DNA of 64,000 nt from Bacteroides ihuae. Lineage in GTDB: Bacteria; Bacteroidota; Bacteroidia; Bacteroidales; Bacteroidaceae. The stretch lies in the NCBI RefSeq assembly GCF_900104585.1, contig NZ_FNVX01000005.1, positions 310,001 to 374,000 on the forward strand. Reading direction: 5' to 3'. Positions 44,438 through 52,591 of this stretch are shown here, one piece after another. Positions within the stretch are counted from its first letter, which is position 1. Every line of letters begins with the position of its first letter. The notes beneath the pieces are model-generated. The model did not search any database, was not told the origin of the DNA, and saw only the letters and a list, made by a program, of their open reading frames with translations. A program made the position numbers and the translations under genes.

Positions 44438-46108
44438 ATGGCAGCACCTTTACTTATTACACGCACGCCGGATTGCTATAAGATTCAGTTTGTGTTTCAC
44501 CCGTTGTTGAATGAGTGTGTTAAGCGGATACCGTCGAGGGAGTGGGTGCATGATGAAAAGTACTGGAGGGTTAGCATTGGTGATTATGATTATGTGAACA
44601 AGTTTTCTCAATGGGCCGTAAATCGGGGATTATGCTCACGATTGCAATACAGGGAACAGAAAGAGATCGATAAAGACTATTCACTTCCTGATATGCCGAA
44701 GCTGAGTGTTCCTCATGGCTTGAAACTAGAGCCGTATGATTATCAGAAAGAGGGGATCGCTTACGCATTGCAGCATAAGCGATGCATATTCGGAGATCAG
44801 CCCGGTTTAGGGAAGACACTTCAGGCAATAGGCACGGTTACGATATCACAAGCGTATCCGTGCCTTGTTGTTTGTCCGGCATCGTTGAAGATAAACTGGC
44901 AACGTGAGTTTCATAAGTTTGCCGGAAAGAATGCCCTTATACTTGATGATAGGAGTAAGGCATCATGGCAACGCTTCTATGAAACGAAGTGCTGTGATAT
45001 CTTCATTGTGAATTATGAATCACTGAAAAAATTCTTTGTTCGTGGCATTAAGGAACAGAGCCGCTTCACAATGAAGGCGATAGATTTTGATCCACGTATT
45101 GACTTGTTCAAATCGATCATCATTGATGAATCACACAAATGTAAATCAACGAAGACGCAACAGGCAAAGTTTGTTGAGGGTATCGCTAAAGGTAAGGAGT
45201 ATGTGTGTTTGCTTACCGGCACGCCGGTTGTGAATGACAATACCGATCTTATACAGCAACTTAAGATCATGGATCGGTTAGAGGACTTTGGAGGGTATAA
45301 ATACTTCTTTGAAAAGTATTGTGATGGTCCGAAGAGGTCAAGCAACTTAAAGGAACTCAATTGGCGGTTGTGGCATACATGTTTCTTTCGAAGGGAGAAA
45401 AGCAAGGTACTCACTCAGTTGCCTGATAAGACACGGCAGTACCTGACGCTTGATATCACTACCCGGAATGAATACCAAAAGGCCGAGTCCGATCTAATCA
45501 GTTATCTGCGTAATTACAAGAATGCGGATGATGAAAAGATTGCCAGGGCAGTGCGTGGTGAGGTGATGGTTAAGATGGGGATTCTTAAAGCGATATCGGC
45601 ACGTGGGAAGATCAAGGCGGCTGCCGATTTTATTCATGATGTTATTGATGGAGGTGAAAAACTGATCGTGTTTGCCTACCTGAAAGAGGTTGTGATGGAG
45701 CTGAAGAAGATGTTTCCGGATGCGGTGACTGTTACCGGTGATGATAGCCAAGTTCAGAAGCAGCATGCTGTTGATGCCTTTCAGGAAGATCCTAATTGCA
45801 AGCTTATTATTCTGAACTACAAATCAGGTGGTACGGGGCTTACGCTAACGGCCAGCTCTCGTGTGGCATTCGTTGAGTTTCCGTGGACATTCTCGGATTG
45901 TGAGCAGGCGGAGGATAGGGCACACCGTAACGGACAGAAAAATAGCGTGAACTGCTATTACTTCCTAGGGAAAGATACGATTGATGAATACATGTACAAG
46001 GTCATTCAGACAAAGAAGGATATCGCAAACGGTGTTACGGGTACGGATGATCAGGTGCAGGAGGATATTATTCAAATGACAATGGATTTATTTAAAACAA
46101 AATTATGA
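44438..46108 (+). CDS. SNF2-family helicase/translocase
   Basis: 556 residues of the SMARCAL1-like phage group. Motif I GDQPGLGKT (123-127), motif II IIDESHKC (230-233), motif III LLTGTP, and in the second RecA domain YKSGGTGLTL and QAEDRAHRNGQ (motif VI). The N-terminal 95 residues resemble a small HARP-like domain. Probable role: remodelling of replicating phage DNA. Overlaps the next gene by four bases. Confidence 0.9.
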   Translation: MAAPLLITRTPDCYKIQFVFHPLLNECVKRIPSREWVHDEKYWRVSIGDYDYVNKFSQWAVNRGLCSRLQYREQKEIDKDYSLPDMPKLSVPHGLKLEPYDYQKEGIAYALQHKRCIFGDQPGLGKTLQAIGTVTISQAYPCLVVCPASLKINWQREFHKFAGKNALILDDRSKASWQRFYETKCCDIFIVNYESLKKFFVRGIKEQSRFTMKAIDFDPRIDLFKSIIIDESHKCKSTKTQQAKFVEGIAKGKEYVCLLTGTPVVNDNTDLIQQLKIMDRLEDFGGYKYFFEKYCDGPKRSSNLKELNWRLWHTCFFRREKSKVLTQLPDKTRQYLTLDITTRNEYQKAESDLISYLRNYKNADDEKIARAVRGEVMVKMGILKAISARGKIKAAADFIHDVIDGGEKLIVFAYLKEVVMELKKMFPDAVTVTGDDSQVQKQHAVDAFQEDPNCKLIILNYKSGGTGLTLTASSRVAFVEFPWTFSDCEQAEDRAHRNGQKNSVNCYYFLGKDTIDEYMYKVIQTKKDIANGVTGTDDQVQEDIIQMTMDLFKTKL

Positions 46109-46290
46109 GTAGTGAAAATACAGATAAGAAATCGCTTGTCTCCTTTACTATTGTAGAGGACGAAAAGGGGAGAATCAGAATAGTGAATCCGAATGTGAGT
46201 GGCGAAGGTATCAGTATTGTTTTGTTCGGCTCACTGATTAAGCATTTGGCGGAGCTTGAAAGTTGGTATAACCAGACTACGCAGAAATGA
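46105..46290 (+). CDS. Unknown small protein
   Basis: 61 residues, one predicted beta-hairpin and a helix. Both ends overlap neighbouring genes by four bases. No family recognised. Confidence 0.5.
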   Translation: MSSENTDKKSLVSFTIVEDEKGRIRIVNPNVSGEGISIVLFGSLIKHLAELESWYNQTTQK

Positions 46291-46637
46291 GACCAGAGAG
46301 TGAAAGTCAGATACAGCACGGATGTATCACGTGGTTCAGGGCTCAATATCCTTCTTTGTCACGCTTACTGTTTGCCGTTCCTAACGGTGGTAAGCGTGAC
46401 AGTAGGACAGGAGCACAGATGAAGTACGAAGGTTGCATTCGTGGTGTGGCAGACTTAATATTGTTGGTTCCGAAAAAGGGCTACGCATCCTTGTGCATTG
46501 AGATGAAAACTTTAAAAGGAGTACAGAGTGATGAACAAAGGATATGGCAGCGGTCTGCTGAAAGGGCGAATAACAAGTATGTTGTCTGCCGTTCTTTGGA
46601 AGAATTTATGAATGAAGTTAATTCCTATCTAAGATGA
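46287..46637 (+). CDS. VRR-NUC domain nuclease
   Basis: 116 residues covering just the VRR-NUC fold: SESQIQHGCITWFRAQYP, PNGGKRD, GVADLILLVP and LCIEMKT with the Asp, Glu and Lys of the active site. Stand-alone VRR-NUC proteins are common beside SNF2 helicases in phages, as here, and may resolve branched DNA. Confidence 0.88.
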   Translation: MRPESESQIQHGCITWFRAQYPSLSRLLFAVPNGGKRDSRTGAQMKYEGCIRGVADLILLVPKKGYASLCIEMKTLKGVQSDEQRIWQRSAERANNKYVVCRSLEEFMNEVNSYLR

Positions 46638-47338
46638 ACTATATAGAATTAATTAATCAGTTTTGGTCAATCAGAAGATATAAGCCGATGACAGCACATG
46701 AAGCAGACTTTTATTTCTTTCTACTAAAGGAATGCAACATGAGGAACTGGCTTTGCCCCTTTGACTTGCCAACACGTTTAATCCAAGCCGAATTAGGTTA
46801 TTCAAATAAAGTGATAACTGATTTGCGCAACCGATTAAAGCAAAAAGGACTGATTGATTTTATTGAAGGAAATAGAAGGGAAAGGGCGGCTGCTTATATT
46901 TTGGTTTCTGTGAGTAACCAAAACAGTAATCAAACTAGTAACCAATTTAGTAACCAAAACGGTAATCAAATTGGTAACCCTTTAAATACTAAACATAAAC
47001 AGAAACAAAAACAAGAGAATAACTCTAACGAGTTATTTGCGCAAAGTGAAATTAAACCTCCCAAAATCAAACGCCCTAAAAAAGAATTTATACCTCCTAC
47101 GCTCGAGGAGGTTAAAGGCTATTTTGCCGGTAAGCTTCCCGAGTGGGAGCAGCAGGCTGAAATATTCTTTAACCACTTTGAAAGTCTTGGCTGGAAAGCG
47201 GGTAATGGCGTGAAAATACAACGCTGGGATAGTAGGGCTAATCTTTGGATAATAGAAAAATCAACGAAGAATGGAAACAAGAAACAGGCGAATGATGACC
47301 TTGGAACAGATGTTATCATACGGTCGACCACGGCCTGA
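46634..47338 (+). CDS. Phage replication initiator (O-like) containing iterons
   Basis: 234 residues. The N-terminal winged helix (FYFFLLKECNMRNW, LIQAELGYSNKVITDLRNRLKQKGLIDF) is that of phage replication proteins. A central Asn/Gln-rich stretch (SNQNSNQ...) is the translation of five tandem 12-bp repeats. The C-terminal half ends with a DnaB-loader-contact-like domain (VKGYFAGKLPEWEQQAEIFFNHFESLGWKAGNG). It precedes a DnaC-like ATPase, as O precedes P in lambda. Binding of its own iterons is inferred. Confidence 0.78.
   Translation: MNYIELINQFWSIRRYKPMTAHEADFYFFLLKECNMRNWLCPFDLPTRLIQAELGYSNKVITDLRNRLKQKGLIDFIEGNRRERAAAYILVSVSNQNSNQTSNQFSNQNGNQIGNPLNTKHKQKQKQENNSNELFAQSEIKPPKIKRPKKEFIPPTLEEVKGYFAGKLPEWEQQAEIFFNHFESLGWKAGNGVKIQRWDSRANLWIIEKSTKNGNKKQANDDLGTDVIIRSTTA
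46913..46984 (+). repeat. 12-bp iterons inside the initiator gene: candidate phage origin
   Basis: Five consecutive 12-base units of the form RGTAAYCAAWNY start at 46913, 46925, 46937, 46949 and 46961, with a partial sixth at 46973. An AT-rich stretch follows (46981-47035). Iterons inside the initiator gene followed by an AT-rich segment is the layout of the lambda origin. Confidence 0.65.
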
Positions 47339-47936
47339 GCCGTTTACGTCCGAGGAAAGACCCCGGCTGTTTGTTGAGTGCTGCAAATTTATTTGCCCCC
47401 AATTTAGCATTGATGAAAGGAACAAGGCTTTGATGAATGAAGTCTATCGTTACCTTGAGGGCGCTTCTGCAAAGTATGACCACGAGAAAGGCCTGTGGCT
47501 GTGGGGTACAATCGGCACGGGCAAATCTACCATCATTCAAATCATGAACTATTACAGCAAGTTTTCCAAAGGTCTTGACCGTGGGGATTATCCTATCGGT
47601 GGTTTCCGCATTGAATCGACCTCTACTGTGGTGAACAAGTTTGCAATGAAGGGACAGGATGCCATCGAATTGTACACGTACAACAATGGCCGGCCCCGCA
47701 CGATTGCTTTCGATGAGCTGGGCAGAGAGCCTTTGCCGGCAAAGTATTTCGGGACGGAACTCAATGTGATGCAGTACGTCTTTCAATCCCGCTATGAATT
47801 GCGCAAGGAGTGCTTAACCCATGTGACAACGAACCTGAGTCTTATCGAGGTGCAGAAGAAGTACGGCTCATACATAGCCGATAGGATTAATGAAATGTTT
47901 AACGTAATCGAATTGACGGGGAGGAGTAGGAGATGA
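47295..47936 (+). CDS. DnaC-like helicase-loader ATPase
   Basis: 213 residues from ATG 47295 (MTLEQMLSYGRP); 47292 is also possible, and a start at 47271 would lie deeper in the previous gene. Walker A GTIGTGKST, Walker B TIAFDELG, and an arginine-finger region near SYIADRINEMFNVIEL fit the DnaC/IstB loader family. Expected to load DnaB at the phage origin together with the initiator. Confidence 0.82.
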   Translation: MTLEQMLSYGRPRPEPFTSEERPRLFVECCKFICPQFSIDERNKALMNEVYRYLEGASAKYDHEKGLWLWGTIGTGKSTIIQIMNYYSKFSKGLDRGDYPIGGFRIESTSTVVNKFAMKGQDAIELYTYNNGRPRTIAFDELGREPLPAKYFGTELNVMQYVFQSRYELRKECLTHVTTNLSLIEVQKKYGSYIADRINEMFNVIELTGRSRR

Positions 47937-48043
47937 AAAAAAGCAAGTTCTTACTTAGTGCGCTGTTCATCGCATCCGTTTATGTGGCTTTTTATGTGAT
48001 CATATACCAGATTTCATCATTCTTTATCAAACAACTAATCTGA
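47933..48043 (+). CDS. 36-residue single-span membrane protein
   Basis: MKKSKFLLSALFIASVYVAF... with one hydrophobic segment over most of its length. Preceded by GGGGAGGAG and starting inside the loader stop (ATGA overlap), ending one base before the methylase-like start. Translation coupling makes it a credible gene in spite of its size. Role unknown. Confidence 0.5.
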   Translation: MKKSKFLLSALFIASVYVAFYVIIYQISSFFIKQLI

Positions 48044-48044
48044 A

Positions 48045-48860
48045 ATGGCAGCAGATGAATCACCTGTACAGGTACGGGAGCTCGAGAAAATAATGAGTGG
48101 GTTTAGTTATTCCAATGGATTAGATGTAAGTCGCGTGTTTGATGATCTTCTGATGTATATAATCTATTACTTCACTCCTGATGCAAAGCCTTTGGAGAAC
48201 TGGAAGTACAAGAAAGAGCAAACGGCTGTTTTCTGGCAGATGTTCCAGGAATGGATTAAGATCATGAATAAAGAAACGTCTCTTTCTGATTGGTACGATG
48301 CTTTTGGTGATCTGTACATGACTTGTGTTGCCGGTAAGTCGAGAACACAAGGGAGCGGACAGTTCTTCACTCCATGCGAGATTTGCGATCTAATGGCGGA
48401 CTTTAACGGTGAGGGAGAGAAAGTGGTCGGCAAACTAATTTCTGATCCCACATGTGGTTCCGGTCGTACGTTGCTTTCTTGGCATGTTCGCAATTTAGGT
48501 AATTACTTATGTGGGGAGGACATGGATAGAACATGCTGCCTTATGACGGTTTGTAACTTCATCATACACGGGTGTGTTGGTGAGGTTATCTGGCACAATA
48601 GCTTGGACCCCGATAGTTATTATGGGGGTTGGAAGGTGAATGAACGTCTGAATGCATTTGGTATGCCATCTGTTCGAGAGATAGGCCGAGAAGAATCAAA
48701 GGTTTGGCAGGTATGGGAAAGCAGGCGGTTGGAATATAAATCACAGGATGAGGAAATAATAACGGTAAAGCCGGAAATTATAACGCCTATTGAGGAAATT
48801 AGTACGAAGAAGAGGAAAAACATGCCGGGAAAAGCGCTTCAGCTAAATCTCTTCGATTAA
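48045..48860 (+). CDS. N6-DNA-methylase-like protein lacking the NPPY motif, with C-terminal clamp-binding motif
   Basis: 271 residues. The SAM-binding motif I SDPTCGSGRTLL and the preceding QGSGQFFTPCEICDLMA are those of type I/HsdM-like N6 methylases. The catalytic (N/D)PP(Y/F) is not found where expected; the corresponding segment reads HNSLDPDSYYGG. The last six residues, QLNLFD, match the consensus for binding the replication sliding clamp. Similar short methylase-like proteins occur in Bacteroides mobile elements. Activity is therefore uncertain. Confidence 0.75.
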   Translation: MAADESPVQVRELEKIMSGFSYSNGLDVSRVFDDLLMYIIYYFTPDAKPLENWKYKKEQTAVFWQMFQEWIKIMNKETSLSDWYDAFGDLYMTCVAGKSRTQGSGQFFTPCEICDLMADFNGEGEKVVGKLISDPTCGSGRTLLSWHVRNLGNYLCGEDMDRTCCLMTVCNFIIHGCVGEVIWHNSLDPDSYYGGWKVNERLNAFGMPSVREIGREESKVWQVWESRRLEYKSQDEEIITVKPEIITPIEEISTKKRKNMPGKALQLNLFD

Positions 48861-48904
48861 TCACACACAAGGCAATAATTGATTTGAAAGGAGGTGAATG
48901 GGAG

Positions 48905-49096
48905 ATGAAGACAACGATCTATTGGGTAACAAAAGATGTGGGGAATATCCAGCGCATAAGAGAGAAATTCAATCTGTCAGCCGACACAACTCTCAATGGA
49001 GAAACTCCGGCAGAAATACGTGAGGAAGATATTCCACTACTAAGAGAAACAGAGAAGAGAGGATTTATTCAAATAAGGAATAAGAATGAAGTTTAA
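48905..49096 (+). CDS. Unknown small early protein
   Basis: 63 residues from the ATG at 48905, ten bases after AAAGGAGG (48887-48894), one of the few strong Shine-Dalgarno sites in the window. An upstream TTG in frame is not needed. Short alpha/beta protein (TIYWVTKDVGNIQRIREKF). No family recognised. Confidence 0.55.
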   Translation: MKTTIYWVTKDVGNIQRIREKFNLSADTTLNGETPAEIREEDIPLLRETEKRGFIQIRNKNEV

Positions 49097-49184
49097 ATTT
49101 TCCATGGCCGTAATTGTAATAGCAATTGCGGTTTTTTATTATGCAATCTATTGGATTGCTGATTTAATTTTAATCAAATTATGA
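49086..49184 (+). CDS. 32-residue single-span membrane protein
   Basis: MKFKFSMAVIVIAIAVFYYA... with one hydrophobic helix. Starts inside the previous gene and its stop overlaps the next start by four bases. Same style as the 36- and 25-residue proteins nearby. Role unknown. Confidence 0.45.
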   Translation: MKFKFSMAVIVIAIAVFYYAIYWIADLILIKL

Positions 49185-49588
49185 GCCAGATAGAATTAAA
49201 CGGACTTCTTTGGGATACTGAAAATCTCAAAGATGAAAATGGCAATGACTTGTATTGTACATTCGAAGCGGCCAATGAGACTGCTAAATATTTGGGCAGG
49301 CGTTTGCCTACGAAAGAAGAATTTGAAGCTCTAGTGAACTTACCTCACGTCTGGGAGGCAGGGAAAAAGGGAATGTTGTTCGGTGAGCTGTTTCTGCCGG
49401 CGAGAGGTTATCGGTACTTTAATACGGATGCGTTCGCTTACGTAGATACCAACGGTTGCTATTGGTCGGCATCACCAAATTCCACAGGTGGATACTACTT
49501 GGGCTTCAATTCGTATGGCAACGTGCATCCAGCTAACAGCAGCTACCATGCCTATGGCTTTACTGTGCGTTGTGTTCAGGATAAATAA
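49181..49588 (+). CDS. C-type-lectin-fold (DUF1566/FISUMP-like) protein, possible retroelement target
   Basis: 135 residues. LNGLLWDTENL, LGRRLPTKEEFEALV, RGYR and GCYWSASPNSTGGYYLGFNSYG followed by YHAYGFTVRCVQD form the C-type-lectin-like fold used by diversity-generating retroelement (DGR) targets in Bacteroides phages. The last 35 codons are rich in Asn, Tyr and Ser as in variable regions. No reverse transcriptase or second copy of that segment is in this window, so it may be an orphan. No signal peptide. Confidence 0.6.
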   Translation: MSQIELNGLLWDTENLKDENGNDLYCTFEAANETAKYLGRRLPTKEEFEALVNLPHVWEAGKKGMLFGELFLPARGYRYFNTDAFAYVDTNGCYWSASPNSTGGYYLGFNSYGNVHPANSSYHAYGFTVRCVQDK

Positions 49589-49603
49589 TCTATTCATCAC
49601 ATT

Positions 49604-49960
49604 ATGAAACCAAAGAAACAATTAATAAAAGCCGCCATTGAGGATGGGAGCTTGGACAGAATGAACATGTTATTATCAGCAGCTCACCTATTGAACTGCG
49701 AAGCAAACAATTTAGTCGATGAAGCAGCCGAGGTAATGCTAAAGAGAGGCTTATTGCTTGGTGAGTTAAAAATGAGGCATAATGACTTTGTACGTAGTGC
49801 AGACAGATATTTTAAAGAGTTTGCAATGATGATCACAACAAATAAGACGAAGATGGACATGTTCAGTGATTTGGAAGAGTTTGATAAATCATTCCGAGAG
49901 TGGGCAAAAGTAACTACCGAATGGGAACCTATAAACAATAGCGATAAGATTTGTGAATGA
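49604..49960 (+). CDS. Unknown helical protein
   Basis: 118 residues, helical throughout, no cysteine cluster or membrane span. 15 bases after the lectin-fold gene. No family recognised. Confidence 0.55.
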   Translation: MKPKKQLIKAAIEDGSLDRMNMLLSAAHLLNCEANNLVDEAAEVMLKRGLLLGELKMRHNDFVRSADRYFKEFAMMITTNKTKMDMFSDLEEFDKSFREWAKVTTEWEPINNSDKICE

Positions 49961-49996
49961 TTTACTTGCTAATTCAATAGGCATAAAATAAAAAAA

Positions 49997-50105
49997 GGAG
50001 TCACGCTTGACTCCAACCTTTGTTAACCTTAAATCTAATACTATGAAAAACACACTGCAAAGGTATCCAAATTCTGGCTTTCACCAAATCTTCGGTGCAT
50101 TATAG
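49997..50105 (+). promoter_or_regulatory. Structured leader with possible 20-residue leader peptide
   Basis: A GGAGTC/GACTCC hairpin (49997-50014) is followed by AACCTTTGTTAACCTT and a short frame at 50043-50105 (MKNTLQRYPNSGFHQIFGAL). On the minus strand the hairpin would have a T-run and act as a terminator. The remaining stretch 50106-50233 is AT-rich without a gene. The composition suggests a conserved 5' leader; no function is claimed. Confidence 0.35.
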
Positions 50106-50233
50106 CCCTATTTATAACATGGTTTAATACAATGAAAGGTTTGGTTAACGTATTAACGTAATATTGATGTGTATTAACTTAAATGAACCTTGTCATATAT
50201 TAGATTCCTACCCAATTCAAATTCACTAAACGT

Positions 50234-50311
50234 ATGAAGCAAATTATAAAATTCATCTTCTGCATGATTGTATTCTTTGTGGCCATGCAGATAATAAGCT
50301 ATTTATTATGA
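50234..50311 (+). CDS. 25-residue membrane micropeptide
   Basis: MKQIIKFIFCMIVFFVAMQI... a single hydrophobic helix. Its stop overlaps the start of the next small gene by four bases (ATGA), which supports it as a translated frame. Role unknown. Confidence 0.4.
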   Translation: MKQIIKFIFCMIVFFVAMQIISYLL

Positions 50312-50475
50312 TAATAAAAGAAGCAAAGTTAATCGCTGATGATGATTCTTATATAGTTATTAGCGAGCCTATAGAGACGGATGATCTCGAGAGAACTAGA
50401 AAGGAGTTACACGCTATTTATACGTGCGACCGTATATTATTAACTTTTGAAGAAAAAACGCATGAAAACAAGTGA
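50308..50475 (+). CDS. Unknown 55-residue protein
   Basis: Acidic alpha/beta protein (MIIKEAKLIADDDSYIVISE). Overlaps the previous stop by four bases and the PcfK-like start by 14 bases. No family recognised. Confidence 0.45.
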   Translation: MIIKEAKLIADDDSYIVISEPIETDDLERTRKELHAIYTCDRILLTFEEKTHENK

Positions 50476-50872
50476 TGCATTTAAGAAAACTATCAAATCT
50501 TACCTAGAACAACGGGCAAAGGAAGATGAACTGTTTGCCGTATCCTATGCAAAGGAAAACAAGAGCGTCGACGAATGCTGTAACTTCATTCTGCAGCAGG
50601 TACAGAAAAGCGGCTGTAATGGGTTCGGCGATGAAGAAATCTTCGGCATGGCCGTTCATTACTACGATGAGGATGATATTAAAAACATCAAGCCTGTAAA
50701 CTGTAATGTCGTGGTGAATCATTCAGTAGAGCTGACGGAAGAAGACAAGAAAGCAGCTCATGAAGCGGCAATGAAAAAGCTCATTGATGAACAGCATGCT
50801 TTACTCAAAAAGAAGCCGGCGGCTAAGAGGAATGAATCAAAGGAAGTTGAACAGATGAGTTTATTTGGATAG
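50462..50872 (+). CDS. PcfK-like protein with C-terminal clamp-binding motif
   Basis: 136 residues from the ATG at 50462. TSDAFKKTIKSYLEQRAKEDELFAVSYAKENKSVDECCNFIL is the PcfK-like domain known from conjugative elements and phages. The protein ends QMSLFG after a basic linker, another match to the sliding-clamp-binding consensus. It precedes the PcfJ-like gene by two cistrons. Role in replication suspected, not proven. Confidence 0.75.
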   Translation: MKTSDAFKKTIKSYLEQRAKEDELFAVSYAKENKSVDECCNFILQQVQKSGCNGFGDEEIFGMAVHYYDEDDIKNIKPVNCNVVVNHSVELTEEDKKAAHEAAMKKLIDEQHALLKKKPAAKRNESKEVEQMSLFG

Positions 50873-50880
50873 ATGCAATC

Positions 50881-51285
50881 ATGGGAACAGAAACAACATT
50901 AAAACTAACTCTATCCTGTAAATGGTATGACATGATAGAATCCGGCATAAAGAAAGAAGAATACCGGGATATAACGCCATATTGGATTAGCCGGATATGC
51001 CGTAAGAATGACAAGCACTTAACCAAAGAAGAAAAAACCACCCTGTTTAATATCCTCCATGAAACGGGTGCTCTTGGTTTTGTAGCCGCTATAATTTCTT
51101 GTGGCATTACTTTCTATAATCATAAGACAGTAACCTTTTATCGCGGAGTTCCATACTTTTCAGATAAAGCAAAACACATGACATGGAGTATTGAAAGCAT
51201 GGGGATAGGTATCGGAAATATTGATTGGGGGGCACCTCAGAATAAACATGTCATTAAGTTAACATTAGGAAAGCGTATATTATGA
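50881..51285 (+). CDS. ASCH/PUA-like domain protein
   Basis: 134 residues. LKLTLSCKWYDMIESGIKKEEYRDITPYW is a typical ASCH opening (substrate pocket with the K-x-x-E-x-R motif), and the end HVIKLTLGKRI closes the barrel. ASCH domains bind RNA or modified nucleosides. Its occurrence between PcfK and PcfJ genes is common in Bacteroides elements. Overlaps the PcfJ gene by four bases. Confidence 0.7.
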   Translation: MGTETTLKLTLSCKWYDMIESGIKKEEYRDITPYWISRICRKNDKHLTKEEKTTLFNILHETGALGFVAAIISCGITFYNHKTVTFYRGVPYFSDKAKHMTWSIESMGIGIGNIDWGAPQNKHVIKLTLGKRIL

Positions 51286-52565
51286 AACCGAAAACAAAAC
51301 TTCAAAAGCAGGTGGCAGGGCTGAGTGCAAAGCTGCCTGCACTTACAGATAAGCAAAGAACCTGGGCAGTTGAACATTGTTTTGAACAGAGAGGCTTCTT
51401 ACGAAAAAAGAGTATCTGGTGCACTGAGTGTGGTCATACATGGAAACCAACCGTGGGGCCGTTATTATTGCAATTTACAGGCGCTGTTTGCCCCCATTGC
51501 GGAAAACAACTCAAAATAGAGAGCGGACGTAAACGGAAAGATGATATTCAACAATACTATACTATCATTATCACCTTCAAAGGATTTCAAGTACTCAGGC
51601 ATTATGTAGCCCGGAAAACGTGCAGCGTTGGTTATCCGGCCAGTTATGAGGTTAATGAAGCTGTACAGAATTGGATTACCCCGGAAGGGAAAGAGGTGCT
51701 CATGTATCGCTCCACTAAGATGAGCTTCTTTTATATCGACTTATGGGATTGGGGATCTCCGTTGGAAATCAGAAATCAGCCGGCTAACAAAATGAAGTAT
51801 GACATTTTTGCGGAATACATATATCCTGTGCGTCGATACATTCCTAGCTTAACGAGGAATGGATTCAAAGGACACTTTCATGGTATTTCTCCACTAGGCC
51901 TATTTAAACTCTTACTCTCAAACAGTATGGCTGAGACTTTAATCAAAGCCAAGCAATATTCATTACTGAAATACTTGCACGGTCATGCCGATATTAATTG
52001 CTGGCCGTCAGTTAAGATCTGCATCCGTAACAACTACATAATCAAAGACGCATCCATGTGGGTTGATTACATTACGATGCTTTCCCATCTTGGCAAGGAC
52101 TTACGAAATGCTAAGTATGTGTGCCCTGATAATTTGAAAGATGCCCATGATCGAATAATGGAGAAGGAGCGGCAGATTGAAGCAAAAAAGAAAATTGAGC
52201 AGCAAAGGAAAGAGGCGGCGAAGTATGAAGAAGGATATAAGAAATCGAAGGTCAAGTTCTTTGATCTTGAATTTAGTGACGGTTTAATACATATTGCCGT
52301 ATTGAGCAGTGTTCAGGAGTTTTTGGAGGAAGGTGCGATGATGCATCATTGCGTGTATGGAGGTAAATATTATGCGCGAGAAAACGCCCTGATTCTTTCC
52401 GCACGTATTGGAGAGAAGCGCATCGAGACAGTAGAGATCAATCTAAAAACGCTCGATGTGGTCCAGTCCCGTGGCGTTTGCAACAAGAGTACGGAATATC
52501 ATGATCGGATAGTCGGACTTGTGAAGAAGAATATTGGTGTTATCCGGCAGAGGATGACGGTATAG
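51282..52565 (+). CDS. PcfJ-like protein
   Basis: 427 residues. An N-terminal zinc-ribbon (CTECGHTW ... CPHCGKQ, about 46-75), a long middle, a charged coiled coil (about 290-325), and the C-terminal PcfJ signature EEGAMMHHCVYGGKYYARENALILSARI. PcfJ proteins accompany PcfK in conjugative plasmids and phages; molecular function is unknown. Confidence 0.8.
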   Translation: MKPKTKLQKQVAGLSAKLPALTDKQRTWAVEHCFEQRGFLRKKSIWCTECGHTWKPTVGPLLLQFTGAVCPHCGKQLKIESGRKRKDDIQQYYTIIITFKGFQVLRHYVARKTCSVGYPASYEVNEAVQNWITPEGKEVLMYRSTKMSFFYIDLWDWGSPLEIRNQPANKMKYDIFAEYIYPVRRYIPSLTRNGFKGHFHGISPLGLFKLLLSNSMAETLIKAKQYSLLKYLHGHADINCWPSVKICIRNNYIIKDASMWVDYITMLSHLGKDLRNAKYVCPDNLKDAHDRIMEKERQIEAKKKIEQQRKEAAKYEEGYKKSKVKFFDLEFSDGLIHIAVLSSVQEFLEEGAMMHHCVYGGKYYARENALILSARIGEKRIETVEINLKTLDVVQSRGVCNKSTEYHDRIVGLVKKNIGVIRQRMTV

Positions 52566-52591
52566 TATTAATAATTCAAATATAATCAGAA

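Noticed and set aside
48045..48860. Part of a complete type I restriction-modification system with the 34819 gene
   Set aside because: The two genes are 12 kb apart on opposite strands, there is no specificity subunit, and the R-like protein has no helicase domain.
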